A DNA stretch of 64,000 nucleotides from Gammaproteobacteria bacterium UBA2965 (GCA_002348385.1 DEBD01000045.1:1-64000); one strand, 5' to 3'; positions 38,230-47,592 are shown, counted from the stretch's first letter. The notes: a model not told the origin generated them from the letters alone. Numbers and translations are program-made.

Positions 38230-38928
38230 ATGTCGCCGGGCAACACGCAGCTGGCCTTGCAGTTCGGATTCAACGACGAACAGGTGTTTGAGCGGTTCGA
38301 CACGGGCGCCAACTCTGAGGTGCTGGCGCGTATCGAGGAGTCGCTGGCTAGTGACGTGTTTGCGGGAATGTGGATCTGGGGTGCGACCGGTTGCGGGGTC
38401 ACCCACCTGCTCAATGCCGCGTGCCACCGCGCAGGTGCTGCAGGCGAGCAGGTTGCCTACTTGCCGCTGTGTGAGTTACCGCGCCATGGGGATATTCTCA
38501 GCGGGCTGGATGCCTGCGCTGTGGTGGCGGTAGACGACCTGCAGGAGTGGCTGGGAGACAACGCTTTGGAAGCGGCGCTCATGAATCTCTACCAGGGGAC
38601 CGTGGCGCGGCGCGGGTGCTTCCTGTGTGGCGCGAACGCGTCGCCCCGTGCTTCCACGTTCACACTGCCCGATCTGGCTTCCCGTTTGCAGGCGCTGCCG
38701 GGGTTTCACGTGCAACCGCTGGACGATGCCGGCAAGCGCCGCTTGCTGCGTGAACGCGCCGATGCGCGCGGATTACAGCTCAGCGACCAGGTGCTGAATT
38801 TCTGGCTGGCGCGCGCAGACCGCTCGCTTCCGGCGCTCATGGCCGATCTCGAACGCATCGATGCAGCCGCCTTGCGCCACCAGCGTGCGGTAACGGTGCC
38901 ACTGCTCAAATCGGCGCTCGACCTGTGA
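38230..38928 (+). CDS. hda: DnaA regulatory inactivator Hda
   Basis: Hda promotes ATP hydrolysis by DnaA while bound to the replication clamp. The 232-residue protein starts with the clamp-binding hexapeptide QLALQF (residues 7-12), then a AAA+ fold with degenerate Walker A GATGCGVTHLL, and C-terminal helices with DLASRLQALPG. Like E. coli Hda it lacks the canonical Walker A lysine. The ATG at 38230 is favoured by the QLALQF position. The GTG of the next gene overlaps its stop (GTGA). Confidence 0.94.
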   Translation: MSPGNTQLALQFGFNDEQVFERFDTGANSEVLARIEESLASDVFAGMWIWGATGCGVTHLLNAACHRAGAAGEQVAYLPLCELPRHGDILSGLDACAVVAVDDLQEWLGDNALEAALMNLYQGTVARRGCFLCGANASPRASTFTLPDLASRLQALPGFHVQPLDDAGKRRLLRERADARGLQLSDQVLNFWLARADRSLPALMADLERIDAAALRHQRAVTVPLLKSALDL

Positions 38929-39989
38929 AGCGCGTGCTGTTTGCCGGCGGTGGCACGGCCGGGCACGTGGTGCCGGTGCTGCCGCTTATTCGCACGCTGG
39001 CGCGAGAAGGCGTGCAGATGAATTTCGTGGGTTCCAGAAGCGGGCTGGAAGCCGAGCTGCTGGCGGGCCAGCCGGTCACCTACCATGCCATCACTGCCGG
39101 GAAGCTGCGGCGCTACTTCTCCTGGGAGAACTTCGTGGACGCCTTCCGTGTGCTGGGTGGGATCTGTCAGGCGTACCGGCTCGTCGGGCGCCTGCGCCCC
39201 GATGTGGTGTTCTCCAAGGGTGGCTTCGTGAGTTTTCCGGTTGCATTTGCCGCATGGCTGCGCCGGGTTCCGGTGGTGGCACACGAGTCGGATCTCACGC
39301 CGGGCCTGGCCAACCGACTGGCTATGCCATTCGTGCGCACGTTGTGCCTGAGCTTTCCGGCAACGCCCACCGGGCGCTTCAAGGGCCGCGTATGCCACAC
39401 GGGTTCTCCGGTACGCGCCGAATTGCTGCAGGGGGATGCCCAGCGTGGGCGAACCTTTGTGGGGGCCCCGCGTGGTGCCCGGATTCTTCTGGTTACCGGA
39501 GGCAGCCTCGGCGCGGATGCGCTAAACGCAGCGGTGCGCGGTGCGCTGGATGACCTCACCGCCGAATATCATGTGGTGCATGTGTGTGGCGCCGGCAAGC
39601 TCAGCGAAGATGATCACTCGCGCTACGTGCAGTACGAATACCTCGACGCGACCTGGGGAGATGTGCTGGCGGCCGCGGACCTGGTGATATCGAGAGCAGG
39701 CGCCAACACGCTCTTCGAGCTGCTCGCGCTGCGCAAGCCCAACCTGCTGGTGCCGCTATCTCTGGCGGCCAGTCGCGGCGACCAGGTGGAGAACGCCACG
39801 TATGCCGCGAGCCGGGGATACAGCCATGTGCTGGAGGAGGGCGCCCTCACGCCGGCGGTGCTGGTAGACGCGGTGCGCGCACTGGCGGCGGACCTGCCCG
39901 CGGTGACTGGGCGCCTGGAAGGCCTCACCACACCCGATGCGGTAGCGCTGATCTGCGACGAATTGCGCCAATTTCTCGCAACCACCTGA
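38925..39989 (+). CDS. MurG-family glycosyltransferase, Bacillus MurG2-like
   Basis: The 354-residue GT28-fold protein has GGGTAGHVVP at the N-terminus, GSPVRAEL, the donor-binding GGSLGADA and SRAGANTLFELLA. Segments GKLRRYF, VFSKGGFVS, HESDLTPGLAN and LAASRGDQ closely match the second MurG of Bacillus, not the usual gammaproteobacterial MurG of the mur cluster. By family it would add GlcNAc to lipid I or a related carrier. It is in the hda operon (GTGA overlap), far from dcw genes. Whether it is an extra MurG or has another acceptor is unknown. Confidence 0.85.
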   Translation: MKRVLFAGGGTAGHVVPVLPLIRTLAREGVQMNFVGSRSGLEAELLAGQPVTYHAITAGKLRRYFSWENFVDAFRVLGGICQAYRLVGRLRPDVVFSKGGFVSFPVAFAAWLRRVPVVAHESDLTPGLANRLAMPFVRTLCLSFPATPTGRFKGRVCHTGSPVRAELLQGDAQRGRTFVGAPRGARILLVTGGSLGADALNAAVRGALDDLTAEYHVVHVCGAGKLSEDDHSRYVQYEYLDATWGDVLAAADLVISRAGANTLFELLALRKPNLLVPLSLAASRGDQVENATYAASRGYSHVLEEGALTPAVLVDAVRALAADLPAVTGRLEGLTTPDAVALICDELRQFLATT

Positions 39990-40042
39990 CGCTTGTGGTC
40001 ATTTTCTATACCATACGCGGCCCTTCGCACTAGGGACGCCTG

Positions 40043-41221
40043 ATGTACAACATCCGAACCTTCAACAACATCGCCGCGCGTGGCTTGGAGCGGTTTTCCG
40101 CCGACGACTACGATGTTGGGTCCGAGGTAGCCGATCCCCATGCGCTTCTGCTGCGCAGCTACAAGCTCGAGCCCACCGACCTGGGCGATAACCTGCGCGC
40201 TGTGGCGCGGGCCGGCGCCGGCGTGAACAACGTGCCGGTGGAGCAATGCACCGACCAGGGCATCGTGGTGTTCAATACGCCTGGCGCCAACGCCAACGCC
40301 GTGAAGGAACTGGTGTTGGCAGCGCTGCTGCTGGCTTCCCGCGACATTGTCGGCGGCATCGATTTCGTGGCGACCCTCGGCGATGTGTCCGACGAGACCG
40401 AGCTGAACCGCCTGGTGGAGGCCGAGAAGAAGCGCTTCAAGGGCCGTGAGCTGTTGGGTAAGTCCCTGGGCGTGGTGGGTCTTGGCGCCATTGGTTCGCT
40501 GGTGGCGCGCGCGGCGCTGGATCTGGGTATGGACGTGCTGGGCTACGACCCGGCCATCTCGGTGGATGCGGCCTGGCGCCTGCCCAGCGAGGTGCAGCGC
40601 ATGGAAAATCTGCCCAGCCTGTTTGCGCGGGCCGACTACGTGACCTTGCATGTGCCGCTGCTGGCGGAAACCGAAGGCATGATCAATGAGGAAAGCCTGC
40701 GTCTGTTCAGGCCGGGCAGCGTGCTGCTGAATTTCGCGCGTCAGCCCATCGTGGACAGCCAGGCGCTCAAGGACAGCCTGGATGACGGGCGCATGGGCAT
40801 GTACGTGGCGGACTTCCCGGTGCCCGGGCTCACCGACCACCCCAGCGTCCGATTGACGCCGCACCTCGGTGCCAGCACCGAAGAGGCGGAAGAGAACTGC
40901 GCGGTCATGGCTGCCAATCAGCTCATCGAGTTCCTGCAGCGAGGCAACATTCAGAACTCCGTCAACTTTCCCCATGTTTATCTGGAGCCCGCGGGCGGCT
41001 ACCGGCTGGCCATCACCAACCGCAACGTCCCCGGCGCCCTGGGAGACATCACGTCGCTGCTTGCCGATCGCAACATCAACGTGGTGGACATGCTCAACCG
41101 AAGTCGCGACGAAGTGGCGTACAACCTGATCGATGTGGCGGAGGAAGCCGACCAGCAGCTCATCGACGACATCTGCGCACTGGAAAGCGTGATGAACGTG
41201 CGTGAGTTTCGTATGCGCTAG
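40043..41221 (+). CDS. serA: D-3-phosphoglycerate dehydrogenase
   Basis: SerA begins serine synthesis. The 392-residue protein has GAGVNN, the NAD-binding GLGAIGSLVARAALDLGMDV, the catalytic Arg in NFARQPIVD, the His in PHLGAST, and a C-terminal ACT domain starting about residue 318 (RLAITNRNVPGALG). ACT-containing SerA is typically serine-inhibited. It is the 390-residue form common in Firmicutes and some marine Gammaproteobacteria, shorter than E. coli SerA (410). ATG at 40043. It ends overlapping mnmC's stop on the other strand. Confidence 0.94.
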   Translation: MYNIRTFNNIAARGLERFSADDYDVGSEVADPHALLLRSYKLEPTDLGDNLRAVARAGAGVNNVPVEQCTDQGIVVFNTPGANANAVKELVLAALLLASRDIVGGIDFVATLGDVSDETELNRLVEAEKKRFKGRELLGKSLGVVGLGAIGSLVARAALDLGMDVLGYDPAISVDAAWRLPSEVQRMENLPSLFARADYVTLHVPLLAETEGMINEESLRLFRPGSVLLNFARQPIVDSQALKDSLDDGRMGMYVADFPVPGLTDHPSVRLTPHLGASTEEAEENCAVMAANQLIEFLQRGNIQNSVNFPHVYLEPAGGYRLAITNRNVPGALGDITSLLADRNINVVDMLNRSRDEVAYNLIDVAEEADQQLIDDICALESVMNVREFRMR

Positions 41222-43017
41222 GGCTGAGCGCCCAGGCGATAACCTCGACGTGCCTGACGGCGCCGGAAACGTAGAGACGACCAGGCTTCGCTGATGGACT
41301 CGTCCGCGGGTGGAAACTCGCCACAGATCTGGCTGGCCAGCACCTCTCCCGCATAGTGACTGTACACGTTTCCCATGGAGCCGAGCGCGGTAAGCACGTG
41401 AACGTTAGCAACGCACACGTGATTCTGGTCGTAAACGTCGCCAACCACTGGAAGACGGTCGGAGCTTACGCAGCGGGTGGCCCGCGCGTGCCCGATTGAC
41501 TGGGCGCCGGCGCGTTGGCTTTCCGGCAGACGCTGCAGATTGGCCTCGGTGGCCCGGCTTGCGTCCCAGGGGGTGTACTCGTACGTGCTTCCCACCGCCG
41601 CCGTCCAGTGCGTTTGCCCCGGTGTCACGTAGCCGTTGCCGAGTAGGCTGGCCAGCGGCGGTGTTTCCATGGTGACCATGTTCACCTGCCCATGCACATC
41701 GGACAGTTCCAGGTAACGGGTGGCAGGGAAGTGGCTGCTGGCCGAGGCTGCCGCCAGAATCAGCGGATGATCGGTAGGTGTTGCGATGGCATCGACGGGG
41801 GTGTTGGGGATTAATTCGATCCCTGGGTGATCTAACAAGCGCTTGCACAGGCTCGGCATGTCCAAGCCCTGGCTGTCGGGAAACCACAGCGAGTCATGCT
41901 CCAGAGCCCAGCCCATACGCTGCTGACCTTCGAGACGGTCGAGCGGCTGCAACCAGCTGCCCGTGGGCCCATAGTGCTCGGCCAGATCCCGCAGCCGCTG
42001 CGGCGTCATGTTGCCCGCCGGCACCTGCAGAGCGCCGGTATCGGGCAGTATTCCCAGCGTGCGCAGCCGATGGCTGCTGTATAGATAGGCATGGCAGCGC
42101 AGCCGTGCCTCGCTGCTGCCGTCGGCCAGCAGGCGCCCGTGCAGCATGGACAGCGGGATGCTGGAAGCACCCCCGGCGGCCGCATCGCCAGCCTCCAAGA
42201 CCTGCACCGCTACCGCGCGCTCTGCCAGGGCGCGGGCTACGCAGGCCCCGGCTAGACCCGCGCCTACCACCGTGGCTTGTCGGGGCCCCTGCCGAGCGGG
42301 CGCTTGCCCCGTGGCGCGATAGATGCCCGCCAGGCTTTCGCGCTTGTGCGGGCGTTGGTCCACGCGGCGCATGGCGAAGCCAGCTGCGTCCAACGCGCGG
42401 CGCACGCGACCAGCAGAGGTAAAGGTGGCCACGGTGGCATTTGGAGCGCACACGGCTCCCAGCTTGGTCATCAGCTCCGGGGCCCACATTCCGGTGTTGC
42501 GATCCGGCGCAAACCCGTCGAGAAACCAGGCGTGAAACCGGCGTCCGGCGTGGGTGCTCAGATGCGCCAGCGCGGATTGTGCGTCGCCCCAATACAACGA
42601 CAGGGTGATCAGACCGCCGGCCAGGTGGCGCCGGTGCCAGCCCTGGATGAGCGGCGGGTAAGCTTGCGCTAACTCGGCGTAGATGGGCAGGCGCTTGCTG
42701 CGTTTCTGTGCGATGTCCGCGAACGTTTGCGGATGCAGCGGCGCGGCGTCGCAACTGACCAGGTGCAGCGGGTGGTTGTGTTGCATGCACAACGCGGCGA
42801 GCACGGCGAAGTTCAGGCCGCTGCCGAATCCCAGCTCGCCCACCCAGAGTGTGCCGGGTTGGCGCATCGCTTCGGTCAGCCCACACGGGTCGATGAAGAC
42901 GCGTTCGACCTCACGTTCCGCATCGGCGCTGTGGTAGATGTCCTGGTAATCCAGCGAGTACGGTGAGTCGCCTTCCACCCGCACGCGCGCCGGGTCGATG
43001 CATTCGGAGTCTGCCAC
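41218..43017 (-). CDS. mnmC: tRNA 5-methylaminomethyl-2-thiouridine synthase MnmC
   Basis: The bifunctional enzyme makes mnm5s2U in tRNA wobble positions. The N-terminal domain is a methyltransferase with GELGFGSGLNF and DGFAPDRNTGMW; the C-terminal domain is an FAD oxidoreductase with VVGAGLAGACVA. At 599 residues it is shorter than E. coli MnmC (668) because of a brief N-terminus. The start is a GTG at 43017, one base past the sseA stop; the longer in-frame stretch upstream is inside sseA. It is convergent with serA. Confidence 0.93.
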   Translation of the reverse strand: MADSECIDPARVRVEGDSPYSLDYQDIYHSADAEREVERVFIDPCGLTEAMRQPGTLWVGELGFGSGLNFAVLAALCMQHNHPLHLVSCDAAPLHPQTFADIAQKRSKRLPIYAELAQAYPPLIQGWHRRHLAGGLITLSLYWGDAQSALAHLSTHAGRRFHAWFLDGFAPDRNTGMWAPELMTKLGAVCAPNATVATFTSAGRVRRALDAAGFAMRRVDQRPHKRESLAGIYRATGQAPARQGPRQATVVGAGLAGACVARALAERAVAVQVLEAGDAAAGGASSIPLSMLHGRLLADGSSEARLRCHAYLYSSHRLRTLGILPDTGALQVPAGNMTPQRLRDLAEHYGPTGSWLQPLDRLEGQQRMGWALEHDSLWFPDSQGLDMPSLCKRLLDHPGIELIPNTPVDAIATPTDHPLILAAASASSHFPATRYLELSDVHGQVNMVTMETPPLASLLGNGYVTPGQTHWTAAVGSTYEYTPWDASRATEANLQRLPESQRAGAQSIGHARATRCVSSDRLPVVGDVYDQNHVCVANVHVLTALGSMGNVYSHYAGEVLASQICGEFPPADESISEAWSSLRFRRRQARRGYRLGAQP

Positions 43018-43018
43018 G

Positions 43019-43828
43019 TCAGGGCGCGCGGGGGCGCGACGGGTCGACGATCCACTCGCTCCAGGACCCGGGGTAGAGGATCGGTTCGGGGAGCCCCGCC
43101 ACGCGCATGGCCAGCACGTTGTGCGCGGCTGTGACGCCGGATCCGCAATAACAGATGGGGTCTTCAGGAAGGTGCGCGAAGCGTTCGGCCAGCGTTTCCG
43201 GCGACAGGAAGGTGCGGTCATCTTCCAGGTTGGCCTGAAACGGCATGCACACGGCCCCGGGTATGTGGCCGGCTATGGGATCGATGGGCTCCTCCGCGCC
43301 ATCGAAGCGCGCCTGGGTGCGCGCGTCCACCAGGGTGGGCGAGGGGGAACGCGCGAGCGCGCGCAGTAGCTCATCAGCTTCGATGGTGCGCGTGAGGCTG
43401 GGGCGAATGCTGAAATTGCCCACCGGCCTGGCCGATTTCTCGTTGGTCAACGGGGCCGACCACGCCGCCAGGCCGCCGTCCAGCACCGCCACCGCCGCGT
43501 GGCCGAGCCAGCGCAGGCACCACCAGGCTCGGGCCGCGAAAGCGCCGCCCGCATCGTCGTAAACGACTACCTGGTCGGCGTCGTTGACGCCCCACTCACG
43601 CAGCCGTGCCGCCAGGGCTTCGGGGTCGGGCAGGGGGTGTCGACCGCCTGCCCCGGGGGGCGCGGCCAGGTCGGCGTCCAGATCCGCCTGCACGGCGCCG
43701 GGCAGGTGGCCGGCGGCGAACGCCCGGCGGCCGAACAGGGGGTCGCCCAACTGCGCGCGGCAGTCCAGTGGCCGGATCTGGCCAAGATTGGCGGCGAGAT
43801 CTGCTGGCGAAATCAGGGTCTGAAACAT
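43019..43828 (-). CDS. sseA: 3-mercaptopyruvate sulfurtransferase
   Basis: This 269-residue two-domain rhodanese has a catalytic loop CGSGVTA, characteristic of 3-mercaptopyruvate sulfurtransferases rather than thiosulfate sulfurtransferases. The catalytic Cys lies about residue 222. The N-terminal rhodanese domain is inactive by family. The ATG at 43828 starts MFQTLISPADL; an earlier start in the shared gap is unlikely. It is co-directional with mnmC, one base apart, suggesting sulfur-related tRNA or cysteine metabolism, though the link is inference. Confidence 0.93.
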   Translation of the reverse strand: MFQTLISPADLAANLGQIRPLDCRAQLGDPLFGRRAFAAGHLPGAVQADLDADLAAPPGAGGRHPLPDPEALAARLREWGVNDADQVVVYDDAGGAFAARAWWCLRWLGHAAVAVLDGGLAAWSAPLTNEKSARPVGNFSIRPSLTRTIEADELLRALARSPSPTLVDARTQARFDGAEEPIDPIAGHIPGAVCMPFQANLEDDRTFLSPETLAERFAHLPEDPICYCGSGVTAAHNVLAMRVAGLPEPILYPGSWSEWIVDPSRPRAP

Positions 43829-44007
43829 TTGCTGATCTGGTTCTCTACCGGCACATCTTAACCATGATGGGGGTCTCATGTTGCGTCCGGCCAGACGGGC
43901 CAACGCTGGAGCCTACGTACCCCGTATCGGACGGATCTGGAAGATTCGAAGCCCGCCAATACAAGGTGGTATTTTCAAATTGCTGTTGTCACAATGCCGC
44001 CCAAATT

Positions 44008-44024
44008 CGCTCCCCGGGGGAGCG
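44008..44024. promoter_or_regulatory. 17-bp perfect palindrome upstream of the desaturase gene
   Basis: CGCTCCCC (44008-44015), a central G and GGGGAGCG (44017-44024) form a perfect palindrome, only five bases ahead of the Shine-Dalgarno. It could be an operator for a dimeric regulator, as for desaturase regulation by TetR-type DesT in Pseudomonas, or an RNA hairpin limiting ribosome access. Confidence 0.5.
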
Positions 44025-44045
44025 TCGTCAAGGAGGTCCGCCGAA

Positions 44046-45251
44046 GTGGATGTGATTCTGGGCTGGTTGAGCGACGGATTGCTGGGGTTATCCTGGGTCG
44101 GAGTGGTGATCTTCGCCCTGGCGGTCACCCATGTGACCATCCTGTGCGTAACCCTATTCCTGCATCGCCACGCGGCGCACCGGGCGCTCGATCTGCATCC
44201 GGCGCTGCAGCACTTCTTCCGCTTCTGGCTGTGGCTCACCACCGGCATGGTGACCAAGGAATGGGCGGCCATTCACCGCAAGCACCATGCGACTTGCGAG
44301 ACCGAGGATGATCCTCACAGCCCCCAGATCATGGGTATCCGTAACATTCTGTTTAGAGGCGCGGAGGCCTATCGGGCCGAGGCGGCGCGAGCCGAGACGT
44401 TGCAGCGCTACGGCGCCGGACTGCCGGATGACTGGATGGAGCGCAATGTCTACACCCGCCACTCGGCCATGGGCATCGTGGTCATGCTCGTGTTGAATGT
44501 GGCTCTGCTCGGGGTCATTGGCATCACGGTGTGGGCGGTTCAGATGGCCTGGATTCCGTTCTTCGCCGCGGGCGTGATCAACGGGATAGGCCATTACTGG
44601 GGGTATCGCAATTTCGAGTGCCCGGATGCGGCCACCAATATTTCGCCCTGGGGCATCTTCATCGGGGGCGAAGAGCTTCACAACAACCATCACACCTACC
44701 CCAACTCGGCCAAGTTCTCCCAGCAGCCCTGGGAATTCGACGTGGGCTGGCTGTGGATCCGTATTCTGCAGGGCCTTGGCCTGGCCAAGGCGCGCAGCAT
44801 CGGTCCGGTGGTCGAACGTATCCCTGGCAAGCAGACCATGGACAGCGACACTGCCTGGGCCGTGCTCAATGATCGTTTCCGGGTGATGGCGAAGTACGCC
44901 GAAGACGTGGTGGCGCCGCTGGTGGAGCAGGAATACCAGCGGGCGGACGAAGCCACGCGCAACCTGTTCAAGAAAGCCAAGAAAACCCTGTGCCGCGAGG
45001 AGTCTCTGGTGGATGACGCCGGGCGTCAGAACATCGCGGCCTTAGTGGGACACAGCGCTCAGCTCAAACAGATCTACGAACTGCGTCTGGCGCTGCAGGA
45101 AGTGTGGAACAAGCGCGCAAGCAACGCCGATGAGCTGCTTGGCGCCCTCAGGCAGTGGTGTATCGACGCCGAAGCTACCGGCATTCAGGTGCTGGGGGAC
45201 TTCGTGGACGAATTGAAATCCTACTCCATCCCCAGGATGGCTGCTGTCTGA
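44046..45251 (+). CDS. Membrane fatty-acid desaturase (delta-9 type)
   Basis: The 401-residue diiron membrane desaturase has the three histidine boxes: HRHAAH (40-45), HRKHH (77-81) and HNNHH (212-216), plus hydrophobic helices at about 14-36, 52-70 and 142-180. It should insert a cis double bond in acyl-lipid or acyl-CoA. Start GTG 44046 is supported by a near-perfect AAGGAGGT at 44030-44037; the same frame runs further upstream but lacks homology. The C-terminal ~120 residues after the third box are longer than in many bacterial relatives. It is divergent from sseA. Confidence 0.93.
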   Translation: MDVILGWLSDGLLGLSWVGVVIFALAVTHVTILCVTLFLHRHAAHRALDLHPALQHFFRFWLWLTTGMVTKEWAAIHRKHHATCETEDDPHSPQIMGIRNILFRGAEAYRAEAARAETLQRYGAGLPDDWMERNVYTRHSAMGIVVMLVLNVALLGVIGITVWAVQMAWIPFFAAGVINGIGHYWGYRNFECPDAATNISPWGIFIGGEELHNNHHTYPNSAKFSQQPWEFDVGWLWIRILQGLGLAKARSIGPVVERIPGKQTMDSDTAWAVLNDRFRVMAKYAEDVVAPLVEQEYQRADEATRNLFKKAKKTLCREESLVDDAGRQNIAALVGHSAQLKQIYELRLALQEVWNKRASNADELLGALRQWCIDAEATGIQVLGDFVDELKSYSIPRMAAV

Positions 45252-45374
45252 GCGACCCGCCCGGGTCTGCACACAGCCAACACTGTTGTCAGCGGGAGCC
45301 GCGTGAGGCGCATGCCGTTGCTGTTGGTGTCGCGTTCTGTATGCTTCCTCGACGCCTGATAGGGGAGTGACGCC

Positions 45375-45773
45375 ATGACTATCGAACTCAATCACACCAT
45401 CGTCGCATCCCACGACAACGCAGCATCGGCCCGCTTTTATCAGGAGCTGTTCGGATTCGAATACGACGGACCGCTGGGACACTTCGCGCCGGTGCGTATT
45501 GCTAATCAGAGTCTCACGCTCGACTTCGACACGCGCGAGCACTTCTCCGCGCAGCATTACGCGTTCAAGGTCAGCGAGGCTGAGTTCGACGAGATATTCG
45601 GCAAGGTGCGCGAGCGCGGGTTGGCCTACGGCAGTGGCCCGATGACGCCGGAGGACGGCGAGACCAACACCTGGAACGGTGGGCGTGGCGTGTATTTCAG
45701 AGATCCGAACGGCCACCTGTTGGAATTGCTGACGCGGGACTACACGGCCGAGCAGTTCAAGGACAATCGTTGA
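45375..45773 (+). CDS. VOC (glyoxalase/bleomycin resistance) family protein
   Basis: The 132-residue protein has a vicinal-oxygen-chelate fold: the IELNHTIVASHDNAASARFYQELFGFE start, AFKVSEAEFDEIF, and a C-terminal GRGVYFRDPNGHLLELL strand with the metal-ligand Glu. The family includes glyoxalases, dioxygenases and resistance proteins, so substrate is unknown. ATG at 45375, with a GGGGAG box upstream. It follows the desaturase by 123 bp and is convergent with the SGNH gene (2-bp gap). Confidence 0.88.
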   Translation: MTIELNHTIVASHDNAASARFYQELFGFEYDGPLGHFAPVRIANQSLTLDFDTREHFSAQHYAFKVSEAEFDEIFGKVRERGLAYGSGPMTPEDGETNTWNGGRGVYFRDPNGHLLELLTRDYTAEQFKDNR

Positions 45774-45775
45774 CG

Positions 45776-46804
45776 CTAAGTGCCTGCGTTGTTGGCGCGC
45801 GCTACCGGCTCGGCAAGGGCTTTGGCGAGCGTCGCGCCTGCGATTGCGTGGCCCCTGGGCGCCCAGTGCGCGCCGTCGGCGGCCAGCACGGAGGGGTCCG
45901 TTTTCGCCGCGTCATCCACGGCTAAGCCCACTTGCGGCAGGGGCGTGAAACCTGCGTTGTTGGCGATGCGCGTCCAGCGCTCGGTTTGCCCGCGGTGGCG
46001 CAGGTTGCAGGTGGCGAACGTCAGGTGGTCCGTGGCGGTGGGGGTGGTGGCCACCAGGGTTTTGAACAGCTGCTCGGTGATTACATCCGCCTCCCGGCGT
46101 TGTGTGCGGGTTGGTGGCGGATAGGCCGGGTCGCGATAGCCGCCGTACCGACGGTACTGGATGTTCTGCAGCTGCTGATCGAAAAAGCGGAAGAGAGCGA
46201 AATTGCGATAGAGCACCTTGTACCAGTGGTGGTCAGCGAGGCGGTAGATGATGGCGCCGTCTTGCCAGTAGGGCCGCAGGTTTTTCTGGTTGCGCACGAT
46301 GCTGGCACTCTCGATGGCGAAGCTGTTGTTGGCGAGGTCGTTGGCGCAGAACTGCAGCACCAGGATGTGGGGCGCAATGATGGGCGCGTGGGCTTCCACC
46401 AGCATGAGTTCCTGCAGAGTGCCGTAGCCGCCGGCGCCGACCGCAAACACTTCCGCATCAAGTTGATCGGCCACCTGTCCGAAGTAGGCGTCTGCGTCCG
46501 ACATGTTCAGATCGGCCGTAAACGAATCGCCCACGAAAAGCACCCTGGCGCGGTCGGTGGTGGGGTTTCCCCAGGCCCGAAAGCCGTGTTCGTTGGTGGT
46601 CACGGCTACCGGATAGCGCGCCCCCCCTGAATCTCTGCGCCTGCCCTGATAGGTGAAGTTGGGAATCGGCCGCCAGCCGAGGCTTGCGTCGTATTGGTAC
46701 AGTGTTTTTGCGGCGGCGTAGGAGCGGTAGAACGCTTCGGCGCCTGCCAGTGCGAGAGCCAGCGGCACAGCCATAGCCAGGCCCCACAGGGCAAGCCGCT
46801 TCAT
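45776..46804 (-). CDS. SGNH/GDSL-like hydrolase, membrane-anchored
   Basis: The 342-residue protein starts with a hydrophobic signal/anchor helix (about 8-24) and carries SGNH motifs: block I GDSFT with Ser94, a Gly-rich block II (AVGAGGYGTL), block III FCANDL, and block V DGAHWAPRGH near the C-terminus. Such proteins are esterases or acetylesterases acting outside the cytoplasmic membrane. It is the last gene of the leftward catabolic cluster, 31 bp after a VOC gene. Substrate cannot be assigned. Confidence 0.85.
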   Translation of the reverse strand: MKRLALWGLAMAVPLALALAGAEAFYRSYAAAKTLYQYDASLGWRPIPNFTYQGRRRDSGGARYPVAVTTNEHGFRAWGNPTTDRARVLFVGDSFTADLNMSDADAYFGQVADQLDAEVFAVGAGGYGTLQELMLVEAHAPIIAPHILVLQFCANDLANNSFAIESASIVRNQKNLRPYWQDGAIIYRLADHHWYKVLYRNFALFRFFDQQLQNIQYRRYGGYRDPAYPPPTRTQRREADVITEQLFKTLVATTPTATDHLTFATCNLRHRGQTERWTRIANNAGFTPLPQVGLAVDDAAKTDPSVLAADGAHWAPRGHAIAGATLAKALAEPVARANNAGT

Positions 46805-46835
46805 TGCGGCGCGTGCCGAATCGGGCAGGCGCGCG

Positions 46836-47387
46836 CTACCAATTGGTGGGCCGGATCAAGCGGGTTTTGCCGTCCCAGCTTTCGTGGGCTTCCTTCCACT
46901 CGTTGAAGTTGCGGCGGGAATTGGGGTTCTCCGTATACAGCTCCACGAAGCAGCCGAGCATGCTGCGGGCGTCGACATAGGCCACCATGAGCTGGCCGCC
47001 GACACTGATCTCCGTCACGGACGGGAATCCCAGCTCGGCGAAACGCTCCTTTTCCGCCGGTACGTCGTTCAGGCAAATGGCGATGTGGTGCAGCCCAGCA
47101 TCACCCTTCGCGAACATATCGCGATAGATGGACGGCGCGTCGTTATGCTGCTCGATGAGTTGAATATGGTGGTCCGGGCCGCATTGACCCCAGGCGTAGC
47201 TCAGGTGCGCTTCAGTGGGGGATCCCCGGTAGGTTTCCACGAAGTCGTCTGATGGGGCAACGAAGGGCTTGTCCATGAAGAAGGGTCCTGCGCCGAACAC
47301 CTCGGCCCATTGCTGGCAGGCCGCTTCGATGTCGCTAACATAGTAGGCGTACTGCTCGATGGGGTAGCGGATAATCTGTTCGCTCAT
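46836..47387 (-). CDS. VOC family protein in catabolic island
   Basis: The 183-residue protein has a VOC fold with IEQYAYYVSDIEAACQ near the N-terminus, HHIQLIEQH and a LHHIAICL core strand, and a C-terminal FVELY metal-ligand strand. Together HH...H/E patterns suit a divalent-metal enzyme such as a dioxygenase, isomerase or glyoxalase. The ATG at 47387 has GAGG nearby. It is separated from the acyl-CoA ligase by a 205-bp gap (47388-47592) in which I see no gene. Confidence 0.85.
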   Translation of the reverse strand: MSEQIIRYPIEQYAYYVSDIEAACQQWAEVFGAGPFFMDKPFVAPSDDFVETYRGSPTEAHLSYAWGQCGPDHHIQLIEQHNDAPSIYRDMFAKGDAGLHHIAICLNDVPAEKERFAELGFPSVTEISVGGQLMVAYVDARSMLGCFVELYTENPNSRRNFNEWKEAHESWDGKTRLIRPTNW

Positions 47388-47592
47388 AGCCTCTTCCCGA
47401 TTGCTGGCGCTCCCAAGCATACTGACGCGACACCGTGTGCGCCACGCAGAGGCCTGTGAAAGTGTACGAGTATCTGGAGATAGGTGCAGATACTGAGACC
47501 TGGAACTACCCCCCCTGTCGAGCCCACGCGAACACGGTGGCCTTGGTGGCGCAGGCCATGTCCGGACTGCTGGGGTAGCGGGCGGCTTCTAG

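Noticed and set aside
39623..40975. A 450-codon open frame antisense to the MurG-like and serA genes
   Set aside because: It runs through two well-supported genes, has no recognisable family, and is the kind of open frame common opposite GC-rich coding DNA.
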